From positions 3,100,001-3,164,000 of the forward strand of contig NW_025408672.1 of NCBI RefSeq assembly GCF_020360975.1: a stretch of DNA of 64,000 bases, given 5' to 3'. The stretch comes from Hirsutella rhossiliensis (Eukaryota; Ascomycota; Sordariomycetes; Hypocreales; Ophiocordycipitaceae). Every line of letters starts with the position of its first letter. Positions within the stretch are counted from its first letter, which is position 1. Below the pieces are notes generated by a model. That model was not told where the DNA came from and made no database searches. It worked only from the letters and a program-made list of their open reading frames with translations. Positions 46,701-57,111 of the stretch are shown here, in pieces. The position numbers and the translations under genes were made by a program.

Positions 46701-49700
46701 GCATCAGGCACGCATCCGTTGACTTGTCGTGCACATATACACATGTACGGACCCGAGTCCTATTTGGGCAGCCGACTGTTGGCGGCAGTGCCGCGCACAA
46801 ACTAGCCAATGGGTCGCCATAGACGCCGGCTGGCTGTGCCGCGTACAACCATACATCCGTTCCAGAGCAGAGACACGGTGCGGCGGCTCTTGCAAATGAC
46901 CGCCCGTTGGTCGCCGCCCAGCAGCAAGCCGAGTTCGTCTCCCCAGCGGGACTGCAGTTCGAAAACGCCTGCCACCCGGAGCGAATGGACTCTCGACTAC
47001 CTGTCGACGCTGCTAGCTGTTCCTGAGCCAGGTAGTTGGCAGAAGAAAGCTATCTAGCCCTGTGACAGACCTCTTGCCTCCAAGCCTCCCTGATGCCGGC
47101 AACCTCGGAATGTCGTCACCGCCAATCGTGCAAACCTCCCGGCTCAACCTCCCGCTCTAACTCCGAGTTTTCAGGCCATTCACACTGGGAAGACCTATCC
47201 GGAGGTCAGCGCGCTGGTCTGGCCAGGCCCAAACTCCGTCAGCGTCCCTCGGATGTACCCTGGCAGTGCGGAGGCTGCTGTCAGGGAGCCCCAGCTGGCG
47301 TGTTCCGTCATGTTTTCCGAAGCTTCCTCCATTGATTTATAATGTTCTCATCGTATCGCTCGTCTCTCCTTCACCGACTCGACGCAAGCCAATATTGATT
47401 GGACCGTCGCACGCTTAGACGACGCTTGCCCGCTCTTCCGCCTCCCCGTTCCAGATCTCCCACTCAGTCTTCACTCCCCGCGCTCCGCGTGGATGGGGTA
47501 TCAGCATCGCATCTGACTCCCAGGACCTCATGTTGTCGTCGTTCTTCTGGTTTCTGTTTTCCCCGTCGTGTTGGTGCCGGCGCCATGTCAGTCACCCTGC
47601 CGGGAGCTGCACTTTCTTTTCGTCTCCCGGACGGTTGGAGGTCGGATTACTGCTGACCTTTGCACCCAAGAGCAGACAGCCACAGTATTGTGCTTGGTGT
47701 CGTCATCTCAGGCTCGTGCTGGAAAATCGCGAGCTACTGCTAGGCGGTCGTACAGCGACCCAGCAACACGAGGCGAACCTTGCTCAAGCTGCCGGCTTTG
47801 GGAGCTTTGGTGTGCGTGACAATCCCATCATTCCATGCATGAGTGGCCTTAGGGTCTTCATAGCAGTGCTCTAGTCTTGGCGCTCCCGCCATGGTTGACA
47901 AAGAGTCCAGCACCGCGGCATCCGTTGCAGCAGGCTGGCTGGCAGCCTCCTGCTCGCCCCCAAAGCCAATGACCAAGAGGCCTGGATTCTCTCAAGGCAT
48001 GGCGGCTGCCAAGGATATGCTTTCCATTCTGCCAGACCGCAGTGGCCAGGAGCTATGCCCCCGTCTGGTCAGCGACTGCGGCTGTACCTGGCGAGAGCCT
48101 TGGACCCTACCCGCACGCCAGTCGTCTCGTGTCTGTCCCGAGACTTGTACGTATGTTGCCACGGGCCAAGGCCGTAAATGCCCCGGTGGCGGAACGGGCA
48201 CGTCGTCAGCAGCTAATGCTGTGGATCGGTCGACCTCGCTAGTGCGAGACTTTGCCGGCCATCCAACGGTCAGGCATCCGGCAGTGGAGTGGGGTTTCCG
48301 GCCCGTGTGGGGGCGTTGAATGACGGATCTGACGCTCCCCTACTCCGTACTTGGCGAGACTGCCTGCCCTTTGCTCGACGCCATCTGGCCTACACAAAGG
48401 AGAAGGATTCTCGAATATGGCTGCTTTGTTTCTCAAGGTTTCATCAGTGAGATGCCAGATCTACGCCGATGAAAGTCTCCATTTCCAAGACTGATGCCAC
48501 GCCAAGTGGCAAAGGCTTGATGCTGGGAGAGGGCCAATCAAGGTTGTTGGCTACTACCGCACCACGACCGGACCAGCCCGCCGGCCTTGTAGGGCTTAGG
48601 CTGATATGGAGTGCCGATGGCGTATGTCGCCAGAGTGTTGGATTCTGCAAGAAAACAGCGTGGAAGGCCCGGAATCTGCATTCCAACCGCGTCACTCAGT
48701 CATTAGCAATGCCTAGTGTCGAGCTATCAAGGGTCCATGGCACTGATGTCAAGTCCAGCTCGGTGATTACTCACATGCCCCGACCTTGCTTCCATCAAGC
48801 CTTTGCTTTGCCCGCGTTCCATCTTGAGCCATTGCCGGGAGAGGTGAACGTGGCTCTGTATACGGACGGCCCCTACTGGATGCAGCCATCAAGACCGACG
48901 TTGCCGCGGAAGGATTCATGAGCAGCCAATTGGCGACTTGTATCTCAGCTCCGGATGCGAGCATGGGAAGTTACGCCTTCAGATAAGCAGCATGATTCTG
49001 GGCCAAGGCCGGTTGGCGGCACTCGCCATGGTTTCTTTCGAGTTGCTCTTGCAGCCAAAGCATGCGTTCAAGGGAACTCGCGCCTCTGCAGTTTTGCTGC
49101 GAGATGGCCCTTGCGACGCGACTTTGTTGCAACGAGCGCCTGACGACCTTATCTGGACCTACGCCTGGACCGCCAGCTCCGAATCGTTCATGTGACATCT
49201 GTCAGGCCCTGGAATGGACAAACTGCGGGCACCAATCACGGCTTGGGTGATTACGGTGACGGTTCGATGTGTTCTGTAGCAGTCGACGGCTCTCTCTGAA
49301 GGTCATGTTGCAGCGGCGCAATCTGATTACGTCCGTTGAGTTGCAAGGCCAGAGTTGGAGATGATGTCATCGCTGGTAACTTTTGAGGACAACCCACCCC
49401 TGTTCCTGGGCGAAGAAGACTTGGTCAATGTTTAGGGCCAAGTGGAACAGACACATGCTTTGTTTGCGATCGACGTGCAAAACCAGCTCAAGACGACGTT
49501 GGACGGAGGGATCGACAATCGCCGGCGTTGTGCTTGGCCCCGGGCGACGGCATTGACTCGTGATTACTGTTTGGTGTATCTCGATATGCAGGCAGGGACT
49601 GGTCGGCCCCGGGGGACACAGTGGCGAGTGCCAGAGGCGGGAGAGCAGAGGCGTAGCCAACATTGATATGGCCGGCTACCCTCGGGGCTCCACGTGAATG

Positions 49701-50584
49701 GCATCCAGAGCGAGCGAGAGGTGATGTTGATGATATTGATGGAGGCTGGAAGAAGCGACCTTCCCCGCACTCGGCTCCGGCATGCCGTGCCATGCATGCA
49801 ATGCAAAGCCGCTCCCAACGAGGATGGGCCACTGGACAGCGGCACGGTGCTGGCTCGGCTCCGGGAACTCCCTCTGCTCGGTCACCGAGACGCCAATGGG
49901 CTTGGGCAGGACACAGTCGGACGGCGGGTTATTTTCTCCCACGGCAAGCTGGTCAGGTGCGCATGCCAATCCATCCAAGTTGGCCATGCACGCGCCATGC
50001 ATGCGAGATGTGGCTCGTGCCGGGTCGCAGACGGACGCACGCACGCTTATTGTCGTTACGCGTCCCCCTCACAGACGGCAAGTCGCGGCCGCAAGTGCTT
50101 ATCGCTTGGGTCTCGCCCGGGGATGCTCGGACGTGGGCGCTAGGCTGATAGGCATCTTGCACATGTCGCCATCCGCGATGCCTACTGGGCACGCCGGCGA
50201 TTCAATCATGAAGCGCGGATTGCGACGGAATACTGTGCGTGGTAACACGAGGCCGCAGTTGTGTGGGTTCTGGAATGGTACAGTCGAGACATGTCTTCTA
50301 TCCAGGGGCCATGACATGGGGATGAAACTCTAGGGGCCGGCCCAGGGTCGCGGCGGCCCGCTCCAAAGAGCTGGCCGGAGCTTGGCGGGTTCGAGGCCTG
50401 GGCCAACAGAATGGACAGGCACGCATAAAAGGAGCACGTTTCCTCTCCTTCTTGGCGGTCAAAAGACTCCTTTATACCATTCTCACTACGCTTCTTTCTC
50501 TCTACAGCCAACTATTGCCTCTGCCAGTTTGTCCATCTGCAACAACATCCAGCATCCTCCTCCACACAAAACTCAACAATCATC
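43730..50584. other. 6.9-kb gene-poor region
   Basis: No supported protein gene on either strand. Frames of 100-270 codons exist but overlap each other on opposite strands and show compositional bias rather than codon structure. It may hold leader sequence for the minus-strand 43729 gene, long promoter sequence for the 50585 gene, or non-coding transcripts. A TATA-like CATAAAA lies at 50424, about 160 bp before the 50585 start. Confidence 0.45.
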
Positions 50585-50851
50585 ATGTCTTCCTCCGTGG
50601 GCGAGAGCAGTCTCCGTGCCAAGGCCTTTGCCCGCCGCCCTTCTGGCTTCCTCTGCCTGGCCCCGGCCACTTCCTCCTCGTACCCGCAGATGCCGGCCAG
50701 CCGTCCTGCCCCGGCCAACGGAGCAGAGCCGTCGTCCAGACGATCGTCGAGCGCCAGCAGCACCGGCCCGCGAGTGCTCAAGCTGGGGCCCGTCCACTGG
50801 GGCGAGCACCTCGACGACCACAAGGAGGACTTTTACTCCGAGAAGTCCTAG
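50585..50851 (+). CDS. Small conserved fungal protein with LGPVHWGEHLDDHKEDF motif
   Basis: Single exon, 88 aa. The first two thirds are Ser/Ala/Pro-rich and probably disordered (RRPSGFLCLAPATSSSYP, RRSSSASSTG); the C-terminus RVLKLGPVHWGEHLDDHKED followed by FYSEKS is the only block with strong sequence character and resembles a motif I know from many small uncharacterised ascomycete proteins. No signal peptide or membrane segment. The start is the first ATG after a CT- and CA-rich leader with a TATA-like CATAAAA about 160 bp upstream. The very long upstream region would fit a tightly regulated gene. Function unknown. Confidence 0.75.
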   Translation: MSSSVGESSLRAKAFARRPSGFLCLAPATSSSYPQMPASRPAPANGAEPSSRRSSSASSTGPRVLKLGPVHWGEHLDDHKEDFYSEKS

Positions 50852-52511
50852 GCCAGCAGCTCTCGTTCTCGGCCATTTCCTACCACAATACATACACACT
50901 TCTCATGGCACACACTGCCACACTACAGGGCCGCCGCGAAACGTCAGTACAGGGTACTTGACGCACGGAAACCGCGATATAGACGGGGTCAAGGGTGAAG
51001 GGATAGGCACTGGGCATTTTCATTTGGTGCTTGGCTTTGCTGCTGGACGGCGAAACCGGGCGAGGCATTTCTTGCGTCACATTCATTGGGAGGCGATTTC
51101 AGCGTGGCGGAAAACAAGAGCGCATCATGCGAAGGCGACGAGCATATGGGCTTTCGGAGAGGCATAGCGTGTGATACAGAAAAGCATGTTTCGGCCAAGG
51201 GAGCCGGGGAGGTTCGCCGGACGGTCCGTGTACTAGCTTGCGAGATTGAATACAAGGCTGTACGCACATCAGATTGGCCGGGGGCTACGGAGTATAGATG
51301 CAAGGTGATGTGCGGGAGGCGGAGGCGATCTGCCGCCAAGTCAAACGGGCCCACCTCCCGGAGTGTGGAGGTGTGTGTGGTGACTATTTTCGGACGTGAC
51401 ATGTAGTGATACACATTCGTCCTCTCCCTCTCTCTACCGACTCGGTCCCGACTCGGTAGTGGCCGGCGAGGCGTACCAGAGACGAGATGAAGTGTGACGC
51501 GAATGCCGGGCCCCCCTTTGTTGTGCTCGGTATCCATTGTACTTGGAGACGCGTCTTTGAAGAAGCACGAAGGAGACATGGTCTTCTGTGGTTGTCGCCA
51601 CGCCGTGCAACGAGGGTTGAAACGAGACGCCGAGGGGAGGGTTTATGCCTCGTCGCACAAGCACGCTGCGTGGCTTGGCCACTCACTTTGCGGGCTGGTA
51701 TTCTGCAACGGGGGGGCTGTGAAGATGCTTATTCGGCTTAAGCTTGTCTTGTCTTGTCTTGCTTGTGTCTCTGTCTGTCGTTGTCCCTTCCCCTCCGCCC
51801 CTGAGCCAGTTTCGAGGCGTGGGATGGTTGAGGGGAGGGGAGGAGGGCTCGATGCTTCGACTCAGCGTGGTTTAGGAACCGTCTCCGTGGGTCCTTGATA
51901 TAGAGAGGTGGTGTATCGTCGAGGGGTAGGTAGTTGAGGACCGCGGCGTCTGGCCCGGAGGGGAGCTGGCACCGTAGATCAGGCCAAGCCCACGACGGCC
52001 TGCTCCCCCCCCCCCCAAGACGGACAGCAACCCACCTCGCCCTCCATCCAGAAACACACCGGAGAGGCAGCCAGGAGAGACCCAGTCTTCGCCGCCAAGA
52101 GGCTGCTCGTCCGACACACCCACAAGCCCGCAAACCCCAAACAAACCTCCGACGCGACGCGCAGCCAGCCCGTTCCGTCTCAACCTTGCGGCGCACCTCC
52201 TCGCGAGTAAAACAGCGGGAGGAAGAGGACGGGACAGAAATAGAAAATAGAAATGGAAATGGAAGGAGAAAAAAAAAGGGGGGATTTCCGAACTGACTCG
52301 GGGCAAGTCGCTTAGCCCCCGCCCCGGGCCGCGCGCACGTCCCGCCCGAACCCACGACGAGATGCCGTCCGTCGGGATCGGCCTCGCGGAGCATCTCCCG
52401 CCAGTCCACCTCGGCCGCCGCCTCAGCCTCTTTATCTACCAAAGACTGTGCGAAATGAACATGTGCATCGGATGCCATGGGAAATCCCACCAGGGCATGC
52501 GGCCGGTCCGC
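50852..52511. other. Spacer between the 50585 gene and the P450 relic
   Basis: Includes CTTGT microsatellite-like sequence (51748-51766) and a 12-base C run (52005-52016). The minus frame of the P450 relic stays open into this region, but I see no known domain in it. Confidence 0.45.
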
Positions 52512-53050
52512 CACATGAAATATATCATCGTCATCCGTGAGCTCGGAGGGTTTCGGCTGCGTCGTTGCTGGTGCAGAAGCTCCGGCGGCGCTACGCCGTA
52601 GCGCAGGGTCTACATACCAGAAGCCCGAGAACTCTTCTGGAGAAGGGTAATACTCGGCGCTTGTATTGATCGCGCCAGAAGGGGCGCAGACCCATTCGCT
52701 GGGAGAGGCTCTTGTTCCGTTTGACAGGGAGAAAGGCTGAAGCGCACAACGGCGGACATTCACTAGGGTGATCATTGCTGGAGCGAACGCAGTACAGGAG
52801 GGAGGGCTAGAGACGGAATCAAGAATTAGGAGGCAGGGGGATTCGTTTACTTGAATCTACAGAGGTCAGTCGCGAGAACTCTTGTATGAAAGTGTCCAGA
52901 AGCGGTAGACCGTGTGCTGTACGTTCGAATCCCGGATACGACGCCTCGAGCTCCTGTCGGAGCAGCTCAATGTATTCAGTGTGAAGACACATGTCTTGAA
53001 TCACGTAAACAATGGTCTGATGCGGGCTTGTGTCAGCTACTAAATTACAA
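52512..53050 (-). pseudogene. Cytochrome P450 relic, truncated at both ends
   Basis: Minus strand. A first block (about 53046-52850) reads like the I helix to K helix: SPHQTIVYVIQDMCLHTEYI, then FIQEFSRLTSVDS in which E-F-S-R is the ExxR motif. A second block (about 52765-52512) continues with VRRCALQPFSLSNGTR, CAPSGAINTSAEYYPSPEEF, GFWYVDPALRR and QPKPSELTDDDDIFHV, the PERF-side meander of fungal P450s. The blocks are separated by an intron-like GTAAAC..CAG stretch. Immediately after FHV the heme-binding region with its Cys ligand should follow but does not, and no N-terminal half is found upstream. It cannot encode an active enzyme. It adjoins acyltransferase genes, suggesting remains of a metabolite cluster. 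Confidence 0.8.
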
Positions 53051-53111
53051 CATCGCAGTATCGGTGGAGGATGTAATGGGCTTGCCATCGAGAGATTATA
53101 ACTGGAAAGGG

Positions 53112-53216
53112 GATATTGTCAAGCTGGTAAAATGCCGCTACATCAGGTAAAATAGGGGCACTCCATTTGGAGGTGTTATTAACGCGTATTATAAGTCTTT
53201 TCTCTGCTCTTGACAG
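53112..53216 (+). repeat. Degenerate direct repeat, copy A
   Basis: Shares CCGCTACATCAGG, TAGGGGC, CGTATTATAAGT and TCTCTGCTCT in order with 57174-57264; copy A has an extra segment of about 17 bp. The two copies lie just outside the two ends of the split acyltransferase gene. Confidence 0.6.
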
Positions 53217-53884
53217 ATATAAATAGGGGGCCTAGAAGAGGGATTGCAAGAGGGACGAGGGACAGACAATAACAGCAAAACAACAACCACAACAACCACA
53301 ACAAGACAACACATTACACCCATCTTGACACAAGGAACATCGATCATTGCATTCCTGTAACATATTCCTGGAATCTGGCCCAGGTGCGCGGCTGGAAAGT
53401 CCCAGTAAGCCAATAGTTCCCCGCATGGTCCTTGCCGAGAACGCGGAGATGACTACTGAAATCCACGTACGAGTTAAGAACCAGGGGGTGGTAATACACT
53501 ATAGTTCCAAGAGGGTTTCTCCTCGACCGACCATTGTCGCCCTGGCCCAACACAGCAGCGGAGAAGTCAATAGCGTGGAAAAGGTCAACCTTTGTCAAAT
53601 TATTGACAGTTAATATGGTAGCGTTTCCCTGACCGATAATGAGGCGTAAATTCTTATGGGCCTTGACGTGTTCGCGCTGCATCCGGGAATAGCTAAGAAT
53701 TTGCTGCTCCGTAGACTGCTCGGTAACTTGCCGTCGATGCGCAAGAGCAATCAGTCCCAAGGGACCGGTGGAACTTCGGGGTGATAAAGAGACATATACG
53801 AACTGTAATAAGTTCTGGATATATTCTCCTCTCGATTCTTCTTTCAAAACTGGAAGACAGAAACGGAGGTTGGAATAGCTTATA

Positions 53885-53930
53885 CCATGCCCCACCCCCC
53901 TTTCGGTAACACCCACCTTTCGGTAGCGCA
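53885..53930 (+). repeat. Left terminal inverted repeat of the pogo-type element
   Basis: 46 bp starting CCATGCCCCACCCCCCTTTC and ending TAGCGCA; exact reverse complement of 56021-56066. Confidence 0.96.
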
Positions 53931-54241
53931 ATTGAAAAATTCTCCACCAAAAGTCTACCATTTGAACTACATGAAATATGATCAGAACTTAACATTATAA
54001 ACACAAAAATTATATCATTCCGTAGAGAAATGGACGCTCTTATATGTACCGGCGCTTTTTTACCATTCGCCCGGATCTGGTGGTGACTGGAAGGGCTTCG
54101 GGTGCCACCTTGACTTCGATCACTGAAGCTGTCTCCACCTCTGAGACCGCCTCCTCCTCTGTGTCAGAATTCAGCACAACGGCTATCTCTTGGCTTTTAA
54201 TTTGGGAATGGCTTCCTCAGCCACCAAAGCTTCACTGAGAG

Positions 54242-55810
54242 TCATGAACCGTCTGTTCGGGTTCGAATTGCTCTCCTCTTCTTGCCTCTCTGCAGCCGGG
54301 CCACTTCTTCCTCTAGCTTCGCGATTCTGTTGCTGTGCTCGGCAAGCGTCTGTTCTTGGGCTTCAAAGCCTCTAGCTATCACGGCGTATCGTCTCCGGGT
54401 GCCAGGAGTCTTGTTCTTTCCGAAATCGCGAATCTGGCGGCTGTTTCTTGGCGTATCATCAGAACCCAAAATGGCGCGGACTTTGGAGACGTCTCTACAA
54501 TGTCCGCGTGAATTTCTGGATGCCGCAATGCCTTGGATCGTGAGATCGGCCAATTCCCAGTGACCCTCCAGCCGGACAATATATTCTTTGCCGTCATTCC
54601 AACCTCGCGCGCTTTAGCATATGCCCGTATAAAATTGACCTTATGAACAGGCGCAGAATCGGTCAAACAGGTCAATTTCTGAAGTTCTTTCCGGTAAGCT
54701 GCCTTGGGCATTGAATACACCGTTATCTAACGGCTGGAGGCCATGAGAGCAGTGGGCAGGAAGGTAACAGCAATAAACGTTGTTCAAAAGCATGTGGCCA
54801 TCCATGCATCCTGGTCCCGGTTAACGGTAATTCCTACAGAGGTGGATAAAGAAACGCACCGTTGCATGACTTCCATGTCCATCTAATATGATCAGTCTAG
54901 CATCTGAGGCATCGGCTGGTCGCGTCTGGGGCAAATAGACCCTCTCAAGCCACTCAATAGCGATATGGTTGTCCGTCCATCCGTTGGGCGACGTTATGTA
55001 ATGCCAGTCGGCTATTTTGCCGAATTCCGTCAAGAACCACTGTTTCTGAAGTTCTTTGCCCTTAAAGATAATGCCAGGGTAAGGACACGGCCGTCCGCGG
55101 TGATAGCTTCAATAAATGAGGTCCAGTTGCGGGACTGTGGCCCTTTCAGAAGGGCCTTCCGTTTTGGGTCTGCACTCCCAACCACAAGACTATCCAAACC
55201 TGGCAAAAGAGTCTGGTTAGTAAAAGTAATGAAAGACAAGCCAAATACTCACCAAAGCCAGACATAATACCGCCTTCGTCAACATTCACGGTATTTTCTG
55301 GTTTAATCCATCCATACTCCTTTTCCCTGATATCGAAGAACCAGTGAACCGCACGAGGCGTAAAAGCATTAAATCGGTTAGCTTCCTGACGTCTCCCACG
55401 CTTGTTCTTGATGTCCGGATGGCGATTGATGAATTTAGAGACCCAGTTGCGCCCCACTGTCCGCTCGTTGTTCAGTTGCTTCATAAGAGCCTCCACACAT
55501 GCGCGGATCTGACTGTGGGAGGGAGCATAGCCGAGAGACTCTTGGCGGAGGATCCAAGAAACCAAGCGAGCTTCCTGAGACTTACTCAAGAGTTGACGAG
55601 GCTGGATCTGATCAGCCAGGGCTACCTGGCCTTTGAGTCTGTCGGAAATAGACTGCTGAGGTATGTCATACTTTTGGGCGGCGCGGTACTGCGACAAGCC
55701 GTTTTTGTGACATCAATTATCGCATTAGCTATAATATCCTCCGTATAAATACCCGAGGCCGCTTTAAGGTTATTTTGGTCATGTGGTGGAGGAATAACGA
55801 GAAGAATCAT
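54242..55810 (-). pseudogene. Pogo/Fot1 transposase, broken
   Basis: Order on the minus strand: psq-type helix-turn-helix (EDIIANAIIDVTK, then SQYRAAQKYDIPQQSISDRL), CENP-B/Tc5-type DNA-binding domain (LGYAPSHSQIRACVEALMK, VGRNWVSKFINRHPDI), DDE_1 catalytic domain with first Asp in NVDEGG, second in LIILDGHGSHAT, third in GLQPLDNGV, and a C-terminal coiled coil (LAEHSNRIAKLEEEVARLQ). A 53-nt intron with GTGAGT, TACTAAC and CAG interrupts the catalytic domain after MSGFG. Damage: a one-base loss in an A run (55700-55704), another near 55076, a stop after FIHLCRNYR, and a shift just before SMPKAAYRKEL (near 54720). The three catalytic acids are still recognisable. Confidence 0.88.
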
Positions 55811-56020
55811 CGTCAGGAGGCGGAAGGAGATTAGGGGTTGGATGGTAATTTCGCGTGCAAGGTACGCACAGGCCACAGACCCTGTACAAACATTCAACCA
55901 TCGAAAAGTAGAATTCAATCAATCCTCTATCTACTCCAAGTGACGGCTTGTGAATATCTTCAAAGCTGGCTGGAATCGGTGTAAGTGAAATTGATGGGTT
56001 TTGGTGGGGATATTTCCTAA

Positions 56021-56066
56021 TGCGCTACCGAAAGGTGGGTGTTACCGAAAGGGGGGTGGGGCATGG
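56021..56066 (-). repeat. Right terminal inverted repeat of the pogo-type element
   Basis: Exact reverse complement of 53885-53930, followed by the second TA. Confidence 0.96.
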
Positions 56067-57111
56067 TAATAGTCATCGGTTGAGGCCGCGGTTGAGCTGA
56101 CGCCACCATCTGTGCTCCCCAGGCCGCAAATATATCGGCTTCGCTGGTAAAGAGGCTTTGTTTATGGCAGCCGTCCGTTATTCTCTCGGAAATATCGTTT
56201 TGGGCCTGACTTTGCAGTTGAGCAACATGCTTCTGAGGCAGAAGGATTGTCCGGTTCTCCAAACGAAGGTTCCACAGTTTATACCAAAGAAGTCGAATCA
56301 TTAGAAAGGCCAGCCCGATCGGCCCAGGGCGCATCTTCTCGAGTGCCAAATCTTCCCGTGTTTCGTAATTTGCGCTTTCTGCTTCTTCTAACACATCGTC
56401 TCGCGTGCCGATGATTGACGAGATACCATCCTCGTTACCGTTTAAGATCAGCGACCAGTTACGCAGTAAAGCCCGCAGGCCCATAACGTCCATGAGAACA
56501 TGTGGCCAGCAGAGCGCAACGACTGTCGCGTCGTTGAATGAGGTGATATGAAGTGAAATTTGTGGTGCGTCTCGTTCAATAACTTCCTCGATTGTAATGG
56601 GCAGATTCTGGGAGCCGGCTAACGGTCGTAGATCCGAGCCAATCTTCTGTACGGATAGCGAGCCGCCGTCGGACAACTTGGGGAGCCGGGCTCCTAACGG
56701 ATGCGTCTCGATGTTATCGTCAATCACGTCACGAGTGAAGGCGATGGCAGGCCGCTCGGATGAAAAGGATCTCGGGACGTGGATCTCGAGGTTTCCGTCG
56801 TCCTGACTAAAAATTAGTCTTGCTACACTGCAAGTACGTTTCGAAGGGCTGTCCATCACCTTGAGCCTGAGTCGGCCACCTAGCTTTCTCCAGTCCCCCT
56901 TGTTCAGTAACCTCGACAAAGAGTCTGCGAGTCTTTGAGCGTCGAGGATATCATTGAAACGAAATAGGTACGACATGTGAAGTTTGCGGTAACTGTCGGC
57001 GCCGTCTAATAGGTGAATGGGATACACATCGTCCTTGGAGCCACCGGACTGCGATTCGTCCTTGGATACATCGGACAGCGTTGACAATGGGTCCATTTTA
57101 CCGCGAGCCAT

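Larger units (their letters stand above)
53885..56066 (-). mobile_element. Fot1/pogo-type DNA transposon, 2,182 bp, defective
   Basis: Bounded by identical 46-bp inverted repeats and a TA target duplication (53883-53884 and 56067-56068), typical for Tc1/mariner-pogo elements. It encodes a DDE_1 transposase on the minus strand. The terminal repeats each contain two copies of CCTTTCGGTA 18 bp apart, likely transposase sites. The transposase has at least three frame breaks and an internal stop. Inserted in the acyltransferase gene. Confidence 0.95.
53344..57111 (-). pseudogene. HxxxD acyltransferase gene split by a transposon
   Basis: Exon 1 is 56860..57111, intron 56803..56859 (57 nt, no stop, multiple of three), exon 2 runs 56802 to 56069, then 2,182 bp of transposon, then 53882 to 53344. 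The parts flanking the insertion stay in one frame when the element and one TA are discounted, so nothing else in the gene is broken (509 codons including stop). Visible motifs: DDVYPIHLLD, GDWRKLGGRLRL, catalytic CWPHVLMDVMG (HxxxD), and after the insertion EQSTEQQILS and NPLGTIVYYH. It belongs to the acyl-CoA-dependent acetyltransferase family that includes fungal metabolite acetyltransferases. Its paralogue is the intact divergent gene at 58626. The natural substrate cannot be read from the sequence. Confidence 0.9.

Noticed and set aside
48469..48921. 150-codon plus frame
   Set aside because: No motif or paralogue recognised and no splice extension; kept as non-coding.
50385..50405. GGGTTCGAGGCC as a possible tRNA T arm
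   Set aside because: No matching cloverleaf in the flanks.
52915..52935. GTTCGAATCCC, resembling a tRNA B box
   Set aside because: It lies in the P450 relic's coding sequence and no acceptor, D or anticodon stems can be drawn around it.
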